Notes: generated from the sequence alone by a model not told the origin. 45,376 bases of DNA from Sunxiuqinia dokdonensis (GCF_001270965.1 NZ_LGIA01000147.1:1-45376), one strand, 5' to 3'; shown: positions 33,499 through 43,305, numbered from the stretch's first letter. A program made the numbers and translations.

Positions 33499-35301
33499 TT
33501 ATTCGGCTTCCGGTTTATTTTCCTCCTGTAGTTGATGAAGCAAGCGGGCATATTTTCCACCGTGGAGCAACAGTTCGTTGTGATTGCCCCGCTCAATGAT
33601 TTCGCCATCTTCCAGCACCAAAATCATATCGGAGTTTTTAATGGTGCTCAGTCGGTGAGCCACGGCAATCACCGTTTTCAATGAGAAAATATTCGCGATG
33701 GCTTGCTGAATATATTGCTCGGTGAGTGAGTCAACCGCACTGGTGGCCTCGTCAAGGATAATGAGCTCGCTGTTGCCGGCAATGGCCCGGGCAAACGAAA
33801 TCAGCTGGGCTTGTCCTTTCGACAGGTTGTCGCCGTTGTCTTGAATAACAAATTCATAGCCGCCCGGTAGCTGATTGATAAAGTGGTTGGCAAACACAAA
33901 GGAAGCGGCTTGTTCCACATCGCTTTTGGAAATTGATTCGCGCCCCAGCGAAATGTTGAATTCCACCGTATTGTTGAACATGAAAATATCCTGCTGCATC
34001 ACCGAAATGGTTTCGCGAACCTGCGCAATGGGGATGTCAGTTAGTTCAATACCATTAATTTTGATGGAGCCCCGATAGCCGGTGTAGGTTTTCGCCAGCA
34101 GTTTAATGATGGTCGATTTGCCCGATCCTGTTGTTCCAACCAAAGCCAGCCGGTCGCCTTTGTTGAGTGTGAAAGAAACATTCTTTAATACGTCCGGCGA
34201 ATCTTCAGAATAACGGAAATAGACATTTTTAAACTCAATTTCGCGAACCTGCAAAGGCTGTGGCGTTTGGCTCCTTTGCGCTGCTTTGGGGTCTTCCACT
34301 TGCTGATCTACCAATTCGTTGATGTGTTCGAGCGCCGATAAAGCCCGCTGAATGGTGGAGATTTGCTGGGCAAATTGTTTGACCGGGATGAACAAACGTT
34401 CCAACGTAGTGACAAACACAATGAGGATTCCCAGCGTAAAGCCATAATCCCAAATTTGAATGGCGCCGTACCAAATGACAATGGCCGTAGCTACCGAGGT
34501 AATTCCTTCAACAAGCGAATAAAGTGCCGAATCGTAAATGTTCGAATTGTTTTGGGCATCGCAATATTCTTTGTTGAGTTTGTCGTATTTTTCGAATGCT
34601 TCATTTTCGGCTGCATATAGCTGAACAGTTTTCATACCGTTGAGTGATTCCTGAAGGTATGCTGCGGATTTGGCCAGGCTGGTGCGTGAATTGTTGTAAG
34701 CCATGCGGATTTTCTTCCGCAGATAGCTCATGATTAGCACAATAACCGGAACGACAATAAGCAGAACCAGCGTGAGCCGCCAGTTCAGGTAAAAGAGGTA
34801 ACCAACCAGGGCCAGCGTTTTGATACTGTCGGCCAAAAGCCCCAGGATTCCCTGGGCAAACGATTCTGAAATGGATTCCATGTCGCTGGTCAGGCGCGAA
34901 AGCGTGACACCAATCGGTTTTTTATCGAAATAGCTGAGTGGAAACCGAAGTGATTTTCCGAACAGCTCTTTCCGCATATCAACAATGGCCATTCCGCCCG
35001 ATTTCGAAAAGGCGTAGCTGTAAACACCGTCAAACAACAGGTTGACAAGCAACACCACCGCCAGCAAAATGATTTGAAGAATCAAACCTTCGCGGTTTCC
35101 CGGAACGACGTAGTTGTCGATGATGTTTTCAACCAGCCACAGAAAAAGAATACCCGCAATGGTGGTGACCGGAATGGAAGCAATACTGAGGAAGAACCAC
35201 TTTTTATGCGGAACAAAATAGCGTCCAAATCGCCGAAGCAATTGCCAGTCTTTTGTTTTTAATATCTTTTGTGTTGCGTTAATCATCGGTTTCCAATTCA
35301 A
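33499..35301 (-). CDS. ABC exporter half-transporter (MdlB/TM288-like)
   Basis: This inner-membrane half-transporter has 600 residues: six helices, then an ATPase domain. The nucleotide-binding domain shows Walker A GTTGSGKST, a signature variant LSKGQAQLISFARAI, Walker B LIILDEATSAVDS with the catalytic Glu, and H-loop VIAVAHRLST. It is the partner that supplies the intact Walker B and H-loop. Its signature is off-consensus (Lys at the position of the second Gly of LSGGQ). It is the last gene of the cluster, 22 bases after its partner. Substrate is unknown; position next to thiol biosynthesis genes suggests a low-molecular-weight thiol. Confidence 0.9.
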   Translation of the reverse strand: MNWKPMINATQKILKTKDWQLLRRFGRYFVPHKKWFFLSIASIPVTTIAGILFLWLVENIIDNYVVPGNREGLILQIILLAVVLLVNLLFDGVYSYAFSKSGGMAIVDMRKELFGKSLRFPLSYFDKKPIGVTLSRLTSDMESISESFAQGILGLLADSIKTLALVGYLFYLNWRLTLVLLIVVPVIVLIMSYLRKKIRMAYNNSRTSLAKSAAYLQESLNGMKTVQLYAAENEAFEKYDKLNKEYCDAQNNSNIYDSALYSLVEGITSVATAIVIWYGAIQIWDYGFTLGILIVFVTTLERLFIPVKQFAQQISTIQRALSALEHINELVDQQVEDPKAAQRSQTPQPLQVREIEFKNVYFRYSEDSPDVLKNVSFTLNKGDRLALVGTTGSGKSTIIKLLAKTYTGYRGSIKINGIELTDIPIAQVRETISVMQQDIFMFNNTVEFNISLGRESISKSDVEQAASFVFANHFINQLPGGYEFVIQDNGDNLSKGQAQLISFARAIAGNSELIILDEATSAVDSLTEQYIQQAIANIFSLKTVIAVAHRLSTIKNSDMILVLEDGEIIERGNHNELLLHGGKYARLLHQLQEENKPEAE

Positions 35302-35323
35302 TTTTTAATGACAGCTTTTGCGT

Positions 35324-37069
35324 TTAACTTTCCTGCTGAAGTGCGAGAATGTCGCGGTAAAATTCAGATTGTTCCAGCAGCTCGCGGTGATTGCCTTTGG
35401 CAGCCATCCTTCCTTCTTCCAGTACAATCGTAAAGTCAGTTTTTTCAAGCACACTGATCCGGTTCGAAATGACCACCAGGCTTTTGGCCGGATGATTGTC
35501 GAATATTTGCTTGATCAAAAAGCGCTCGGTGTCGGTGTCAACCGCCGAAAACACATCATCCAAAATCAGCAGGTCGCAGGGCGTGTAAAGCGCACGGGCC
35601 AGGCTAATGCGTTGTTTTTGTCCGCCCGAGAGCATGATGCCTTTTTCACCCACCAATGTTTTTTCCTTCTTCGGAAAGCGGGCCAGTTCGTCGGCAAAGG
35701 AACTCTTGTAAATCACTTCCTTGAAATCGTTCTTTGTCGGTGCTTTTTCCGAACCAAAAGCAATGTTGTTTTCAATGGTATCCGAAAACAGAAAAACCTC
35801 CTGGCTCACCGTTCTTACCGACGAGCGGATATCTTCGCTGCGCAGGTCGGCCGCGTCCAAATCGCCAAAATAAACCATGCCTTTTTCGGGGCGTAAATAG
35901 CCATTCAAACAGTTGATGAGCGTTGTTTTACCAGAACCCACCTTTCCGGTGATACCAACGACTTGCCCGGGTTTGATGGTGAAGGAAATAGCTTGCAATT
36001 CGGGTTTTTCCCCGTTGTGGTAGGTGAAGTTGAGGTTTTTTACACGGATGCCATCGCCAAACAAATTGGCTTTGATTTCATCGGGAAGTGCCTGGCGTTT
36101 TTCATCGGCTCCTCTTCGTTCCAAAATGGTTTGAATGCTGCTGATGCCCACAAAACCCTGCTGGAAAATGGTGAGCACCCAGCCCAAGCCCATAATGGGC
36201 TGGCTGAGCAGCGCCGCGTAGGCAATGTATCCGGTTAGTTCGCCAATGGTAAACTTTCCGTTAATGACGTACATACCACCGACAAAGAGCACCACAATCT
36301 TCAGAATTTGTCCCAGGTTGAAAAGCAGTGGCATGACAAAAGAACGAATCCAGGCAATTTTCAAGGTTTGCCCAAACAGGGAGATGTTTTCCTTCTGAAC
36401 TTCACGCTCGGCGTAATCGTAAATGTTGTAGCTTTTAATCACGCTGTTTCCCGACAAAAAGGAGATGGTTTTTCCGGATAGCCTTTGCAGCGTGTTCATT
36501 TGCAACCTTGTGTTTTTCACCATGATGGCCATGCCGATACGAACGATGATAAAAACCACCACCATGGGCACAATGCAGTACAAGGTGAGCGCGGGCGAAA
36601 GTTGCCACATTTTATAAGGCGTCAGCGACAGGGAGAAAATGATGTTACCGATTTGCAGGATGCCAAATCCGGCGATCAGCCGCAGTCCGTTGATGTCGTT
36701 GTTGATTCGGGAGATGATGGAGCCGGACAAGTTTTCATCGTAATAGTCTTTTCCAAACGACGAAAGTTTTCGGAACATTTCGCCTTTCAGCTGCCGTTCA
36801 ATCAAACGGGCCGGGATGAAAATCAGGATGCGCGAAAAAGTCCGCACCAGGATCAACGCCAAAGCCAAGCCAACGATGATCAGTACGTTTTTGTTGAAAT
36901 CAGCTTCATTGCCTGCGCGTCCGTCGGCAATTAGGTCAATGCTTCGCTGAATAAACTCGGGAATGGTGACCGACACCCAAACGGTAAGCGCCAAAAAAAG
37001 AATTCCCCCGGTGTACCACCAGCGGTATTGGTGCATGTAGCTGAATAAAAATTTCAGTTTTGAAAACAT
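35324..37069 (-). CDS. ABC exporter half-transporter (MdlA/TM287-like, degenerate ATP site)
   Basis: This inner-membrane half-transporter of 581 residues has an N-terminal six-helix domain (MFSKLKFLFSYMHQYRWWYT) and a C-terminal ATPase. Walker A is GKVGSGKTT and the signature is canonical LSGGQKQRISLARAL. Walker B is LLILDDVFSAVD, with Asp in place of the catalytic Glu, and the H-loop is VISNRIS with no His. Combined with the partner's LSKGQ signature, this predicts one degenerate and one active ATP site, as in TM287/288 and MdlA/MdlB-type heterodimers. It follows the glutamate-cysteine ligase gene by 25 bases. Confidence 0.9.
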   Translation of the reverse strand: MFSKLKFLFSYMHQYRWWYTGGILFLALTVWVSVTIPEFIQRSIDLIADGRAGNEADFNKNVLIIVGLALALILVRTFSRILIFIPARLIERQLKGEMFRKLSSFGKDYYDENLSGSIISRINNDINGLRLIAGFGILQIGNIIFSLSLTPYKMWQLSPALTLYCIVPMVVVFIIVRIGMAIMVKNTRLQMNTLQRLSGKTISFLSGNSVIKSYNIYDYAEREVQKENISLFGQTLKIAWIRSFVMPLLFNLGQILKIVVLFVGGMYVINGKFTIGELTGYIAYAALLSQPIMGLGWVLTIFQQGFVGISSIQTILERRGADEKRQALPDEIKANLFGDGIRVKNLNFTYHNGEKPELQAISFTIKPGQVVGITGKVGSGKTTLINCLNGYLRPEKGMVYFGDLDAADLRSEDIRSSVRTVSQEVFLFSDTIENNIAFGSEKAPTKNDFKEVIYKSSFADELARFPKKEKTLVGEKGIMLSGGQKQRISLARALYTPCDLLILDDVFSAVDTDTERFLIKQIFDNHPAKSLVVISNRISVLEKTDFTIVLEEGRMAAKGNHRELLEQSEFYRDILALQQES

Positions 37070-37094
37070 GAGCTAAATTGTCGTTTAAAGGCTT

Positions 37095-38465
37095 CTATTC
37101 GTTGGGACAGCTTTGCAATTGCAACAACTGCCAGTCGTTTAATAAGTTGATTAAATTTCCATTGTACTTCTGATGATAATTATGAAGCACCCGTTCGGCT
37201 TGGGTAATGCCGCTTGCCGTAATTTCGCGGACGGGCTCCAAATAAAGACTTTCGTCCACGCTGCAGCAAGTGACCGAACGCCGCGTGAGGCCACCCAAAG
37301 CAATTTGATACAGTTGCTTGGCCACCGTTCCGGCGTGGATGTTTCCACTGGCAGCCTGCAATCCTTTGCGGGGAACCTGCGCACGCACTTCCTGCATGGT
37401 TTTCACGTCCCAATTTGAAATCAGCGCTTCGGCTTCATCCAGGCTGTCGCCATCGTACAGCAGGCCTACCCAAAGGGCCGACAGTGCGGCAATATGCCTG
37501 GTGCAGCTGGCATCGGCGCCGCGCATCTCGATGAACTGCTTTAGGCGCACATCGGGAAAGACGGTCGATACATGCGTTTCCCAATCTTCCATGGTGGGCA
37601 CAAGCTGGTGCTTCCCATTCATAAAATCGCGAAAGGTCATGCCACTGGCCGGTAAGTATTCTTCATTCCGGAAGATAAAATACATGGGCACGTCCAACAG
37701 GTAATCTACCCAGCGTTCGAAGCCAAAACCTTCATCAAAAATAAAAGGTAAAAAGCCGCATCGGTCCGGGTCGGTGTATTCCCAAATGTGTGCCCGGTAA
37801 GTCAAATAGCCGTTTGGTTTTCCACCCGAAAACGGCGAATTGGCAAAGATGGCGGTGACGATGTATTGCAAAGCCTGAGCAACCCGCATTTTCCGAACCA
37901 TGTCCGATTCGCTTGAATAGTCGAGGTTAACCTGAATGGTGGCCGTGTTGGTCATCATATCCAGTCCGAGTTTGCCGCGGGTGGGCATGTGCTCTTTCAT
38001 ATACGTGTAGCGCTTCTTGGGCATCCAGGGTAGTTCGTCGACTTCCCAAAGGGGGCCAACACCCATGGGAAGACTAAAAAAGCCAAACTCCTGACAAATG
38101 GATTTGAGCTCCTCAAAGTGCTTCTTCGTTTCGATGTAAGTTTCATGTACCGTCTTGAAATTCTTTCCGGAAAGCTCAAACTGGCCGCCGGGTTCGAGCG
38201 TGATGGAAGCTCCGTTCTGCTTCAGCCCGATGATATTTCCATGTTCATTAATGGGTTCCCAACCGTGAATCTGCATATGCTTCAAAATGGTTTTGATGCC
38301 CGGTTCTGTGTTGTAACCCAGTCGATGAAAGTTCGTGGTGTTGTATAGGAATTTTTCGTGCTCGGTTCCAATGCCCCAATCCACCGAAGGTTTGCTTCCC
38401 TGCTCAAAGTAATGCACCAACTGTGCCTTGTCCAGTATGTGTTGTTGTTTTTCTATTTCTGTCAT
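37095..38465 (-). CDS. Glutamate-cysteine ligase, plant-type (GCS2 family)
   Basis: This cytoplasmic enzyme would join glutamate and cysteine to make gamma-glutamylcysteine. The 456-residue chain follows the plant/alphaproteobacterial type rather than the E. coli GshA type: WGIGTEHEKFLYNTTNF (active-site EHEKF), GASITLEPGGQFELSG, FFSLPMGVGPLWEVDELPWM, TNTATIQVNLDYSSESDMVR, WEYTDPDRCGFLPFIFDEGF and FIEMRGADASC. It lies 102 bases downstream of an ATP-grasp ligase gene and just upstream of the ABC exporter genes, all on the minus strand. Confidence 0.9.
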   Translation of the reverse strand: MTEIEKQQHILDKAQLVHYFEQGSKPSVDWGIGTEHEKFLYNTTNFHRLGYNTEPGIKTILKHMQIHGWEPINEHGNIIGLKQNGASITLEPGGQFELSGKNFKTVHETYIETKKHFEELKSICQEFGFFSLPMGVGPLWEVDELPWMPKKRYTYMKEHMPTRGKLGLDMMTNTATIQVNLDYSSESDMVRKMRVAQALQYIVTAIFANSPFSGGKPNGYLTYRAHIWEYTDPDRCGFLPFIFDEGFGFERWVDYLLDVPMYFIFRNEEYLPASGMTFRDFMNGKHQLVPTMEDWETHVSTVFPDVRLKQFIEMRGADASCTRHIAALSALWVGLLYDGDSLDEAEALISNWDVKTMQEVRAQVPRKGLQAASGNIHAGTVAKQLYQIALGGLTRRSVTCCSVDESLYLEPVREITASGITQAERVLHNYHQKYNGNLINLLNDWQLLQLQSCPNE

Positions 38466-38567
38466 CTTCTTACTAAAGTTCTTTTTGGCAATTTTGTTTT
38501 CCCTTGAGTTGAATTCTTTTTCGTTTTAAGCGCTTGGTGGGCTTGTCAATTGAATATGGTCGCTTGC

Positions 38568-39569
38568 TTATTTTGAGTTCAGAATACAGTCTAAAACATA
38601 TTTTTCCACGTGACGGTTTTTACCGATGTACGGAAAATTGTGCATCGACAACATGGCTGGCGCGTTTAACTCGACGACAATGTAGTTTTCTGTCGAAGGC
38701 GGCGCCAGCAAATTGTTGATGATGATATCAATTCCTGCCAGTTTCAAGCCTGCGGCCTGCGCCGATTGGATGGCCACTTCGCGATAATAGTCCGGCATTT
38801 CGTCGGTGACATCAATGCTGTCGCCTCCGGTGCTCAAATTCGAATTTTTGCGCAGGTACACTTTTTCGCCTTCCGGCAGAATACTTTCCGGGGTGAGTTG
38901 AAAAGCCTTCAAATGCCGCAGCACCTCTTCATCAATGACAATCCTCAGCAGCGGATGTCGGTAATCTGTTCCACGCCCGGCATTCTTCTGCTCAATCAGC
39001 TGCCGAATGGTCAGCTTACCATCGCCGGTTACGTTCGCCGGCTCGCGGTAGGCAATGGCCCGTACCTTGTCGTCAATCACCAAAAACCGGTACTCGCGGC
39101 CAGTAAAATACTCTTCCACAATCACCCGGTTGGCGTGCAAAAAGGCATTGTTGATGGCTTCGTGAAGCTCGTTGTGGGTTTGCAGGTTGGTGGCAACCGC
39201 AATACCGTGGTCGGTGTCAACGGGTTTTACCACAGCCGGAAAACTAACCTTTTGGAGCCGTTCCGGATCGAAGCCCCGTTCGAGCAAAATGCCCTTGGCC
39301 TGGCGGATTCCTTTGCGCTGCAGAAACTGGCGCGTCATCCATTTGTCGTTCGAAATCCAGTAGGCAATCAGGCTATTGGCATCCGAAATAGTTCCTTCAT
39401 GAATAATAAATTCCTTGTTCTCGTAGGTTACGGCAAGCAGGTTTTTGTTGGCATCAATGATTTCGAAGGGGAGCTTTCGGCGCAGGATTTCTGCCACGAT
39501 GATTTGCGTGGTGGCTTCAAACTGCTCATAGCCTGCTAAAGGGACGAAATTATAAGTGGTGTCTTCCAT
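38568..39569 (-). CDS. ATP-grasp ligase, GshF-type glutathione synthetase-like
   Basis: This 333-residue cytoplasmic protein has an ATP-grasp fold. Visible motifs are FPAVVKPVDTDHGIAVATNL, RVIVEEYFTGREYRFLVIDD, VRAIAYREPANVTGDGKLTI, RKNSNLSTGGDSIDVTDEMP and VVELNAPAMLSMHNFP (metal-binding Glu-x-Asn). The pattern resembles the ATP-grasp half of the bifunctional GshF enzyme and cyanophycin synthetases rather than E. coli GshB. Adjacent to glutamate-cysteine ligase, it most likely adds glycine to gamma-glutamylcysteine. Other amino acid ligase activities cannot be excluded. The start at ATG 39569 (MEDTTYNFVPLAGYEQFEAT) is good. It heads the minus-strand cluster; the divergent GH2 gene starts about 290 bases away. 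Confidence 0.82.
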   Translation of the reverse strand: MEDTTYNFVPLAGYEQFEATTQIIVAEILRRKLPFEIIDANKNLLAVTYENKEFIIHEGTISDANSLIAYWISNDKWMTRQFLQRKGIRQAKGILLERGFDPERLQKVSFPAVVKPVDTDHGIAVATNLQTHNELHEAINNAFLHANRVIVEEYFTGREYRFLVIDDKVRAIAYREPANVTGDGKLTIRQLIEQKNAGRGTDYRHPLLRIVIDEEVLRHLKAFQLTPESILPEGEKVYLRKNSNLSTGGDSIDVTDEMPDYYREVAIQSAQAAGLKLAGIDIIINNLLAPPSTENYIVVELNAPAMLSMHNFPYIGKNRHVEKYVLDCILNSK

Positions 39570-39862
39570 TTTTGCGATTGATTTTTAAGGAAGCTCAAAA
39601 TTAGGAATAAACTGTCGAAATAAAGGATCACGATGAAGGAATCCGGCTCAAGATGCGTAAAATGCTTGTTTTTCAACTGATTTTGAAGAAATGGAAACTT
39701 ATAACCCAACGGTTTCAATGCTGCCGCTAAATACATTGATTTGAGCTGCTCCTTGTTGAAATAACGTGCTCAAAAACCGGAAAGCAAATGAAGATCTACT
39801 TTTTCTATAAAAACAATATCTTTGGAATTCATTCAGAACTTTCAAACACTAAGCTCAAACTC

Positions 39863-42301
39863 ATGAAAAAACTACGCTTTGGCTCTTTGCTCCTGTTAAT
39901 GATCTGCCCCTATCTGATAAATGCCCAAACAACCCGAACCACCCATATTCTGGAGAACAACTGGAAATTCAGCAAGGGTAATTTTGAAAATGCTGAACAG
40001 GTGGATTTTGATGATTCGGCTTGGGAAACCGTTTCGGTGCCTCATGACTGGGCGATTTATGGGCCATTTGACAAAGAGGTGGACAAACAGGTGGTTGCCA
40101 TCAGCCAGAACAATGAGCAGGAGGCCTCGGAAAAAACCGGACGCACCGGAGCATTGCCACACATTGGGGATGGTTGGTACCGAACCAGTTTTCAGCTTCC
40201 GGAGCTGGCAGCAGGTAGCCGTGTTTTGGTGGTGTTTGAAGGTGCAATGAGCGACCCCGAGGTGTTTGTCAATGGCGAAAAAGCAGGCGAGTGGGGCTAT
40301 GGTTATGCTTACTTTAATCTTGACATCACCGATTTTGTGGCCTCAGGCGAAAGCAACCTGCTGGCGGTGCACCTTTCGCCAAAACCCTTGTCTTCGCGTT
40401 GGTATCCCGGCGCCGGACTGTTTCGAAAAGTGCGCGTACTGGTCCTGCCGGAGCATCATTTTCAATTGTGGGGCACTTTTGTCACGACCCCTTTTGTGAC
40501 CGACAGCCTGGCCAAAATCAATATTAAAACCAAGGTTGAAGGACAAAATCTTCGCCTGGAAACGGCCATAAAGGACACTGACGGAAATGTGCTGGCTACA
40601 GAGACCGCAACAGCTTTGTTTGGCAAGGAATTCGAACAAAATATCGCTTTGGAAAATCCCAAACTTTGGAGCCCCGAATCGCCGGCTTTGTATTATGCCG
40701 AGTCGAAGTTATACGATGAAAGCGGCCAGCTTCAGGATGAGCAGACCACCCGTTTTGGGGTTCGCACCATCAGCTACCAGGCCGGCGAGGGATTCAAGCT
40801 GAATGGAGAAGTCCGCAAGTTTAAGGGTGTTTGCCTGCATCACGACCTGGGACCATTGGGCGCAGCGGTGAACAAGGCGGCCCTTCGACGCCAGATCCAA
40901 CTGATGAAAGACATGGGCGCCAATGCCATTCGCAGTGCTCACAACATGCCGTCGATCGAACAGCTTGAGCTTTGTGATGAAATGGGCATGCTCTTTTTGG
41001 CGGAGAGTTTTGATGAGTGGAAAAGACCGAAGGTGAAAAACGGCTACAATCGTTTTTTCGACGAATACCACGAAAAAGACCTGGTGAACCTGGTGCGTGC
41101 AACCCGCAATCATCCGTGTATTGTGATGTGGAGCAGTGGTAACGAGGTGCCCGACCAGCATGGCAGCGAAGGGGTGAAACGAGCAAAAAGCTTACAGGAT
41201 ATCTTCCATCGTGAAGACCCGACCAGGCCGGTGACGGTTGGTATGGACCAGGTGAAAGCTGTCATGGCGTCGGGATTTGGCGCCATTGTGGATGTGCCGG
41301 GGTTGAACTATCGCACGCATCTGTATGAAGAGGCTTTTGAGCGTTTTCCCCAAGGATTGCTTTTAGGTTCCGAAACGGCATCGACCGTGAGCTCCAGGGG
41401 CATTTACAAGTTTCCGGTAGAACAAGCCGTTGGCAAAATGTACGATGACGGGCAGTGTTCTTCCTATGATCTGGAATATTGCAATTGGAGTAACCTGCCG
41501 GACGATGACGCTGTGTTGCAGGATGACAAAGACTGGGTGATCGGTGAATTCGTGTGGACGGGCTTCGATTACCTGGGTGAGCCGACGCCTTACGACCAAT
41601 ATTGGCCGTCGCGCAGTTCGTATTTTGGTATTTGTGATTTGGCTGGTTTGCCCAAGGACCGCTATTACTGGTACAAAAGCCGTTGGGACACTGATGAATC
41701 AACTTTGCACGTGCTGCCCCACTGGAACTGGGAAGGCAAGGAGGGAGATACCATTCCCGTGTTTGTGTACAGCAGTTACAGCAGTGCCGAACTTTTTGTA
41801 AACGGGAAAAGCCTGGGCGTGCGAACCAAAAGTAAAGATTCGAAATTGGAGCGTTACCGCCTGATGTGGAACGATGTGGTGTATGAACCCGGCGAACTGA
41901 AAGTGGTTGCATTCAACGAAAAAGGCGAACCTGCTGAAGAGAAGATCATTCGTACTGCAGGAGCGCCGCATCGCTTGGTGTTGGAGCCGGACCGCTCGAC
42001 CATTCAGGCCGATGGCAAAGACATCAGCTTTGTAACCGTGTCGGTGGTCGATAAAAATGGCAATCCTTGTCCCACGGCCACCAACCAACTGTCATTCGAG
42101 GTGAGCGGCGCAGGCGAATACCGGGCAGCCTGCAACGGCGATGCCACATCGCTGGAATTGTTCCACAAGCCAACGATGAAGCTGTTTAGTGGCCAATTGG
42201 TGGTGTTGGTACAAAGCAACGAAAGGGCTGGAGACATTGAATTGTCGGTTGCTGGAAAGGGTTTGAAACGAGCGAAAATCAAAATTTCTTCGGTCGAATA
42301 A
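39863..42301 (+). CDS. Secreted GH2-family glycosidase, beta-galactosidase-like
   Basis: This is an exported 812-residue glycoside hydrolase. The ATG at 39863 (MKKLRFGSLLLLMICPYLIN) gives a standard signal peptide ending NAQ; the upstream ATG at 39788 would add 25 unlikely residues. After the sugar-binding sandwich (GDGWYRTSFQLPE, LSPKPLSSRWYPGAGLFRKV), the TIM barrel contains RKFKGVCLHHDLGPLG, RSAHNMPS, the acid/base Glu428 in MWSSGNEVPDQ and the nucleophile Glu504 in LLGSETAS. DUF4982-type and Ig-like C-terminal domains follow (LFVNGKSLGVRTKSK; DISFVTVSVVDKNGNPC). Its substrate is probably a beta-galactoside, though GH2 also includes glucuronidases and mannosidases. It is monocistronic and not next to a SusC/D pair. 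Confidence 0.9.
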   Translation: MKKLRFGSLLLLMICPYLINAQTTRTTHILENNWKFSKGNFENAEQVDFDDSAWETVSVPHDWAIYGPFDKEVDKQVVAISQNNEQEASEKTGRTGALPHIGDGWYRTSFQLPELAAGSRVLVVFEGAMSDPEVFVNGEKAGEWGYGYAYFNLDITDFVASGESNLLAVHLSPKPLSSRWYPGAGLFRKVRVLVLPEHHFQLWGTFVTTPFVTDSLAKINIKTKVEGQNLRLETAIKDTDGNVLATETATALFGKEFEQNIALENPKLWSPESPALYYAESKLYDESGQLQDEQTTRFGVRTISYQAGEGFKLNGEVRKFKGVCLHHDLGPLGAAVNKAALRRQIQLMKDMGANAIRSAHNMPSIEQLELCDEMGMLFLAESFDEWKRPKVKNGYNRFFDEYHEKDLVNLVRATRNHPCIVMWSSGNEVPDQHGSEGVKRAKSLQDIFHREDPTRPVTVGMDQVKAVMASGFGAIVDVPGLNYRTHLYEEAFERFPQGLLLGSETASTVSSRGIYKFPVEQAVGKMYDDGQCSSYDLEYCNWSNLPDDDAVLQDDKDWVIGEFVWTGFDYLGEPTPYDQYWPSRSSYFGICDLAGLPKDRYYWYKSRWDTDESTLHVLPHWNWEGKEGDTIPVFVYSSYSSAELFVNGKSLGVRTKSKDSKLERYRLMWNDVVYEPGELKVVAFNEKGEPAEEKIIRTAGAPHRLVLEPDRSTIQADGKDISFVTVSVVDKNGNPCPTATNQLSFEVSGAGEYRAACNGDATSLELFHKPTMKLFSGQLVVLVQSNERAGDIELSVAGKGLKRAKIKISSVE

Positions 42302-42308
42302 TTCCAAT

Positions 42309-42345
42309 AAAAAAAGGATGCCACTTTCTTTCGAAAATGACATCC
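42309..42345 (-). terminator. Intrinsic terminator of the DUF6261-like gene
   Basis: Arms 42316-42328 and 42333-42345 pair with two mismatches around a 4-base loop. Read on the minus strand, a run of seven T residues follows (A run 42309-42315). It lies 36 bases past the minus-strand stop at 42381, and may weakly serve the converging GH2 gene. Confidence 0.8.
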
Positions 42346-42380
42346 CTACCTTTAAACCCAACTATCAACCTTTATGCTGC

Positions 42381-43085
42381 TTAGGCCGCTTTTGAACGGC
42401 GTCTTTTCACGATTTCGTTGTTGTCGGCAATAATCTGCGCCACGGTGCGGGCATAAGGCCCATAAGCGTCAGGTTGTACCTGCTCCATGGCACGAAGGTG
42501 AAGCACGAGTTTCTGATTAATCAGAGTAACCATTTGCTTTTTAATGGCTGTGGCGTTTTCCTGGGTGGTTTCCTGCCCTTGTTCTTCTTCGTAGGCAATC
42601 CGGGTAGCCTCGAAATCATCCTGGGCAGTTTGCGTAGCAGCAATTAATTCAGGGCATCCTGGGCAAACAGCAATTACATCCTGCAAATCGGCTCGGCTTA
42701 AATCGCCAAGCATCGAGTTGACCAGCGACGATTCAATAGCATAACTTTCATTTAAAATTGACATTCCGTAACGGTTAAGCACAGCAATTACCTTCGTAGC
42801 CGCTGCTTTTATTTCAGCATTCGGATGGAGGGATAAGCCCAGCACCAGGTAGAACAATGCACGTAAGGTATCATCCCGAAATTCATCCTTCTCCTCCAGT
42901 TGCGACTCAATTTTCATTCGTTTAATGGCGGCAGTCAAACGCGCCACTTCACCTTCCAAACCAGTGATGATGCCCGTTAAATAGGCGTCACCGCTTAGTT
43001 CGGTGTTCTTAAATGCACCAACCGCCCGCGAGGCCAGATCGTTGACTTCGGTCGTACGACTGGTGGTGATTACTTTTTCGATCAT
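42381..43085 (-). CDS. DUF6261-like conserved Bacteroidota protein
   Basis: This soluble helical protein has 234 residues. The ATG at 43085 (MIEKVITTSRTTEVNDLASR) is the sensible start; the frame stays open upstream to 43307 but that extension is low-complexity and lies at the repeat array. Characteristic segments are IKRMKIESQLEEKDEFRDDT, LRALFYLVLGLSLHPNAEIK and PDAYGPYARTVAQIIADN. The family occurs in Bacteroidota and has no known function. It is transcribed alone, with a terminator 36 bases after the stop. Its promoter must lie between the start and the 41-bp array that begins at 43306, so the array may affect expression. Confidence 0.7.
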   Translation of the reverse strand: MIEKVITTSRTTEVNDLASRAVGAFKNTELSGDAYLTGIITGLEGEVARLTAAIKRMKIESQLEEKDEFRDDTLRALFYLVLGLSLHPNAEIKAAATKVIAVLNRYGMSILNESYAIESSLVNSMLGDLSRADLQDVIAVCPGCPELIAATQTAQDDFEATRIAYEEEQGQETTQENATAIKKQMVTLINQKLVLHLRAMEQVQPDAYGPYARTVAQIIADNNEIVKRRRSKAA

Positions 43086-43305
43086 ATAGGTATGTTTATT
43101 AATGAATAATGACCGGTCCCTGAATCGGGTTGAAGATGAAGATTGGGTGACCGGCGGGTTAATTGTGTGTACAATGTAGAATAAATTATTGCAATTACAT
43201 TTTGTAATGATTATGTTTTTGAACATATATTTAGTCGTTTCACGCTCTTTTTTTCCGTCTAAGCAGTATTTTACAGTATTTCGCCTCCTTTTGCACCAGG
43301 AGGCC

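Noticed and set aside
35318-35896. 192-codon plus-strand frame opposite the ABC exporter
   Set aside because: It is antisense to the conserved ATPase domain and lacks any recognisable motif.
38766-39539. 257-codon plus-strand frame opposite the ATP-grasp gene
   Set aside because: The ATP-grasp protein on the minus strand has full motifs; the antisense frame has no domain and is a composition by-product.
39536-39736. Minus-strand 66-codon frame upstream of the ATP-grasp gene
   Set aside because: It overlaps the ATP-grasp start in another frame and is low-complexity.
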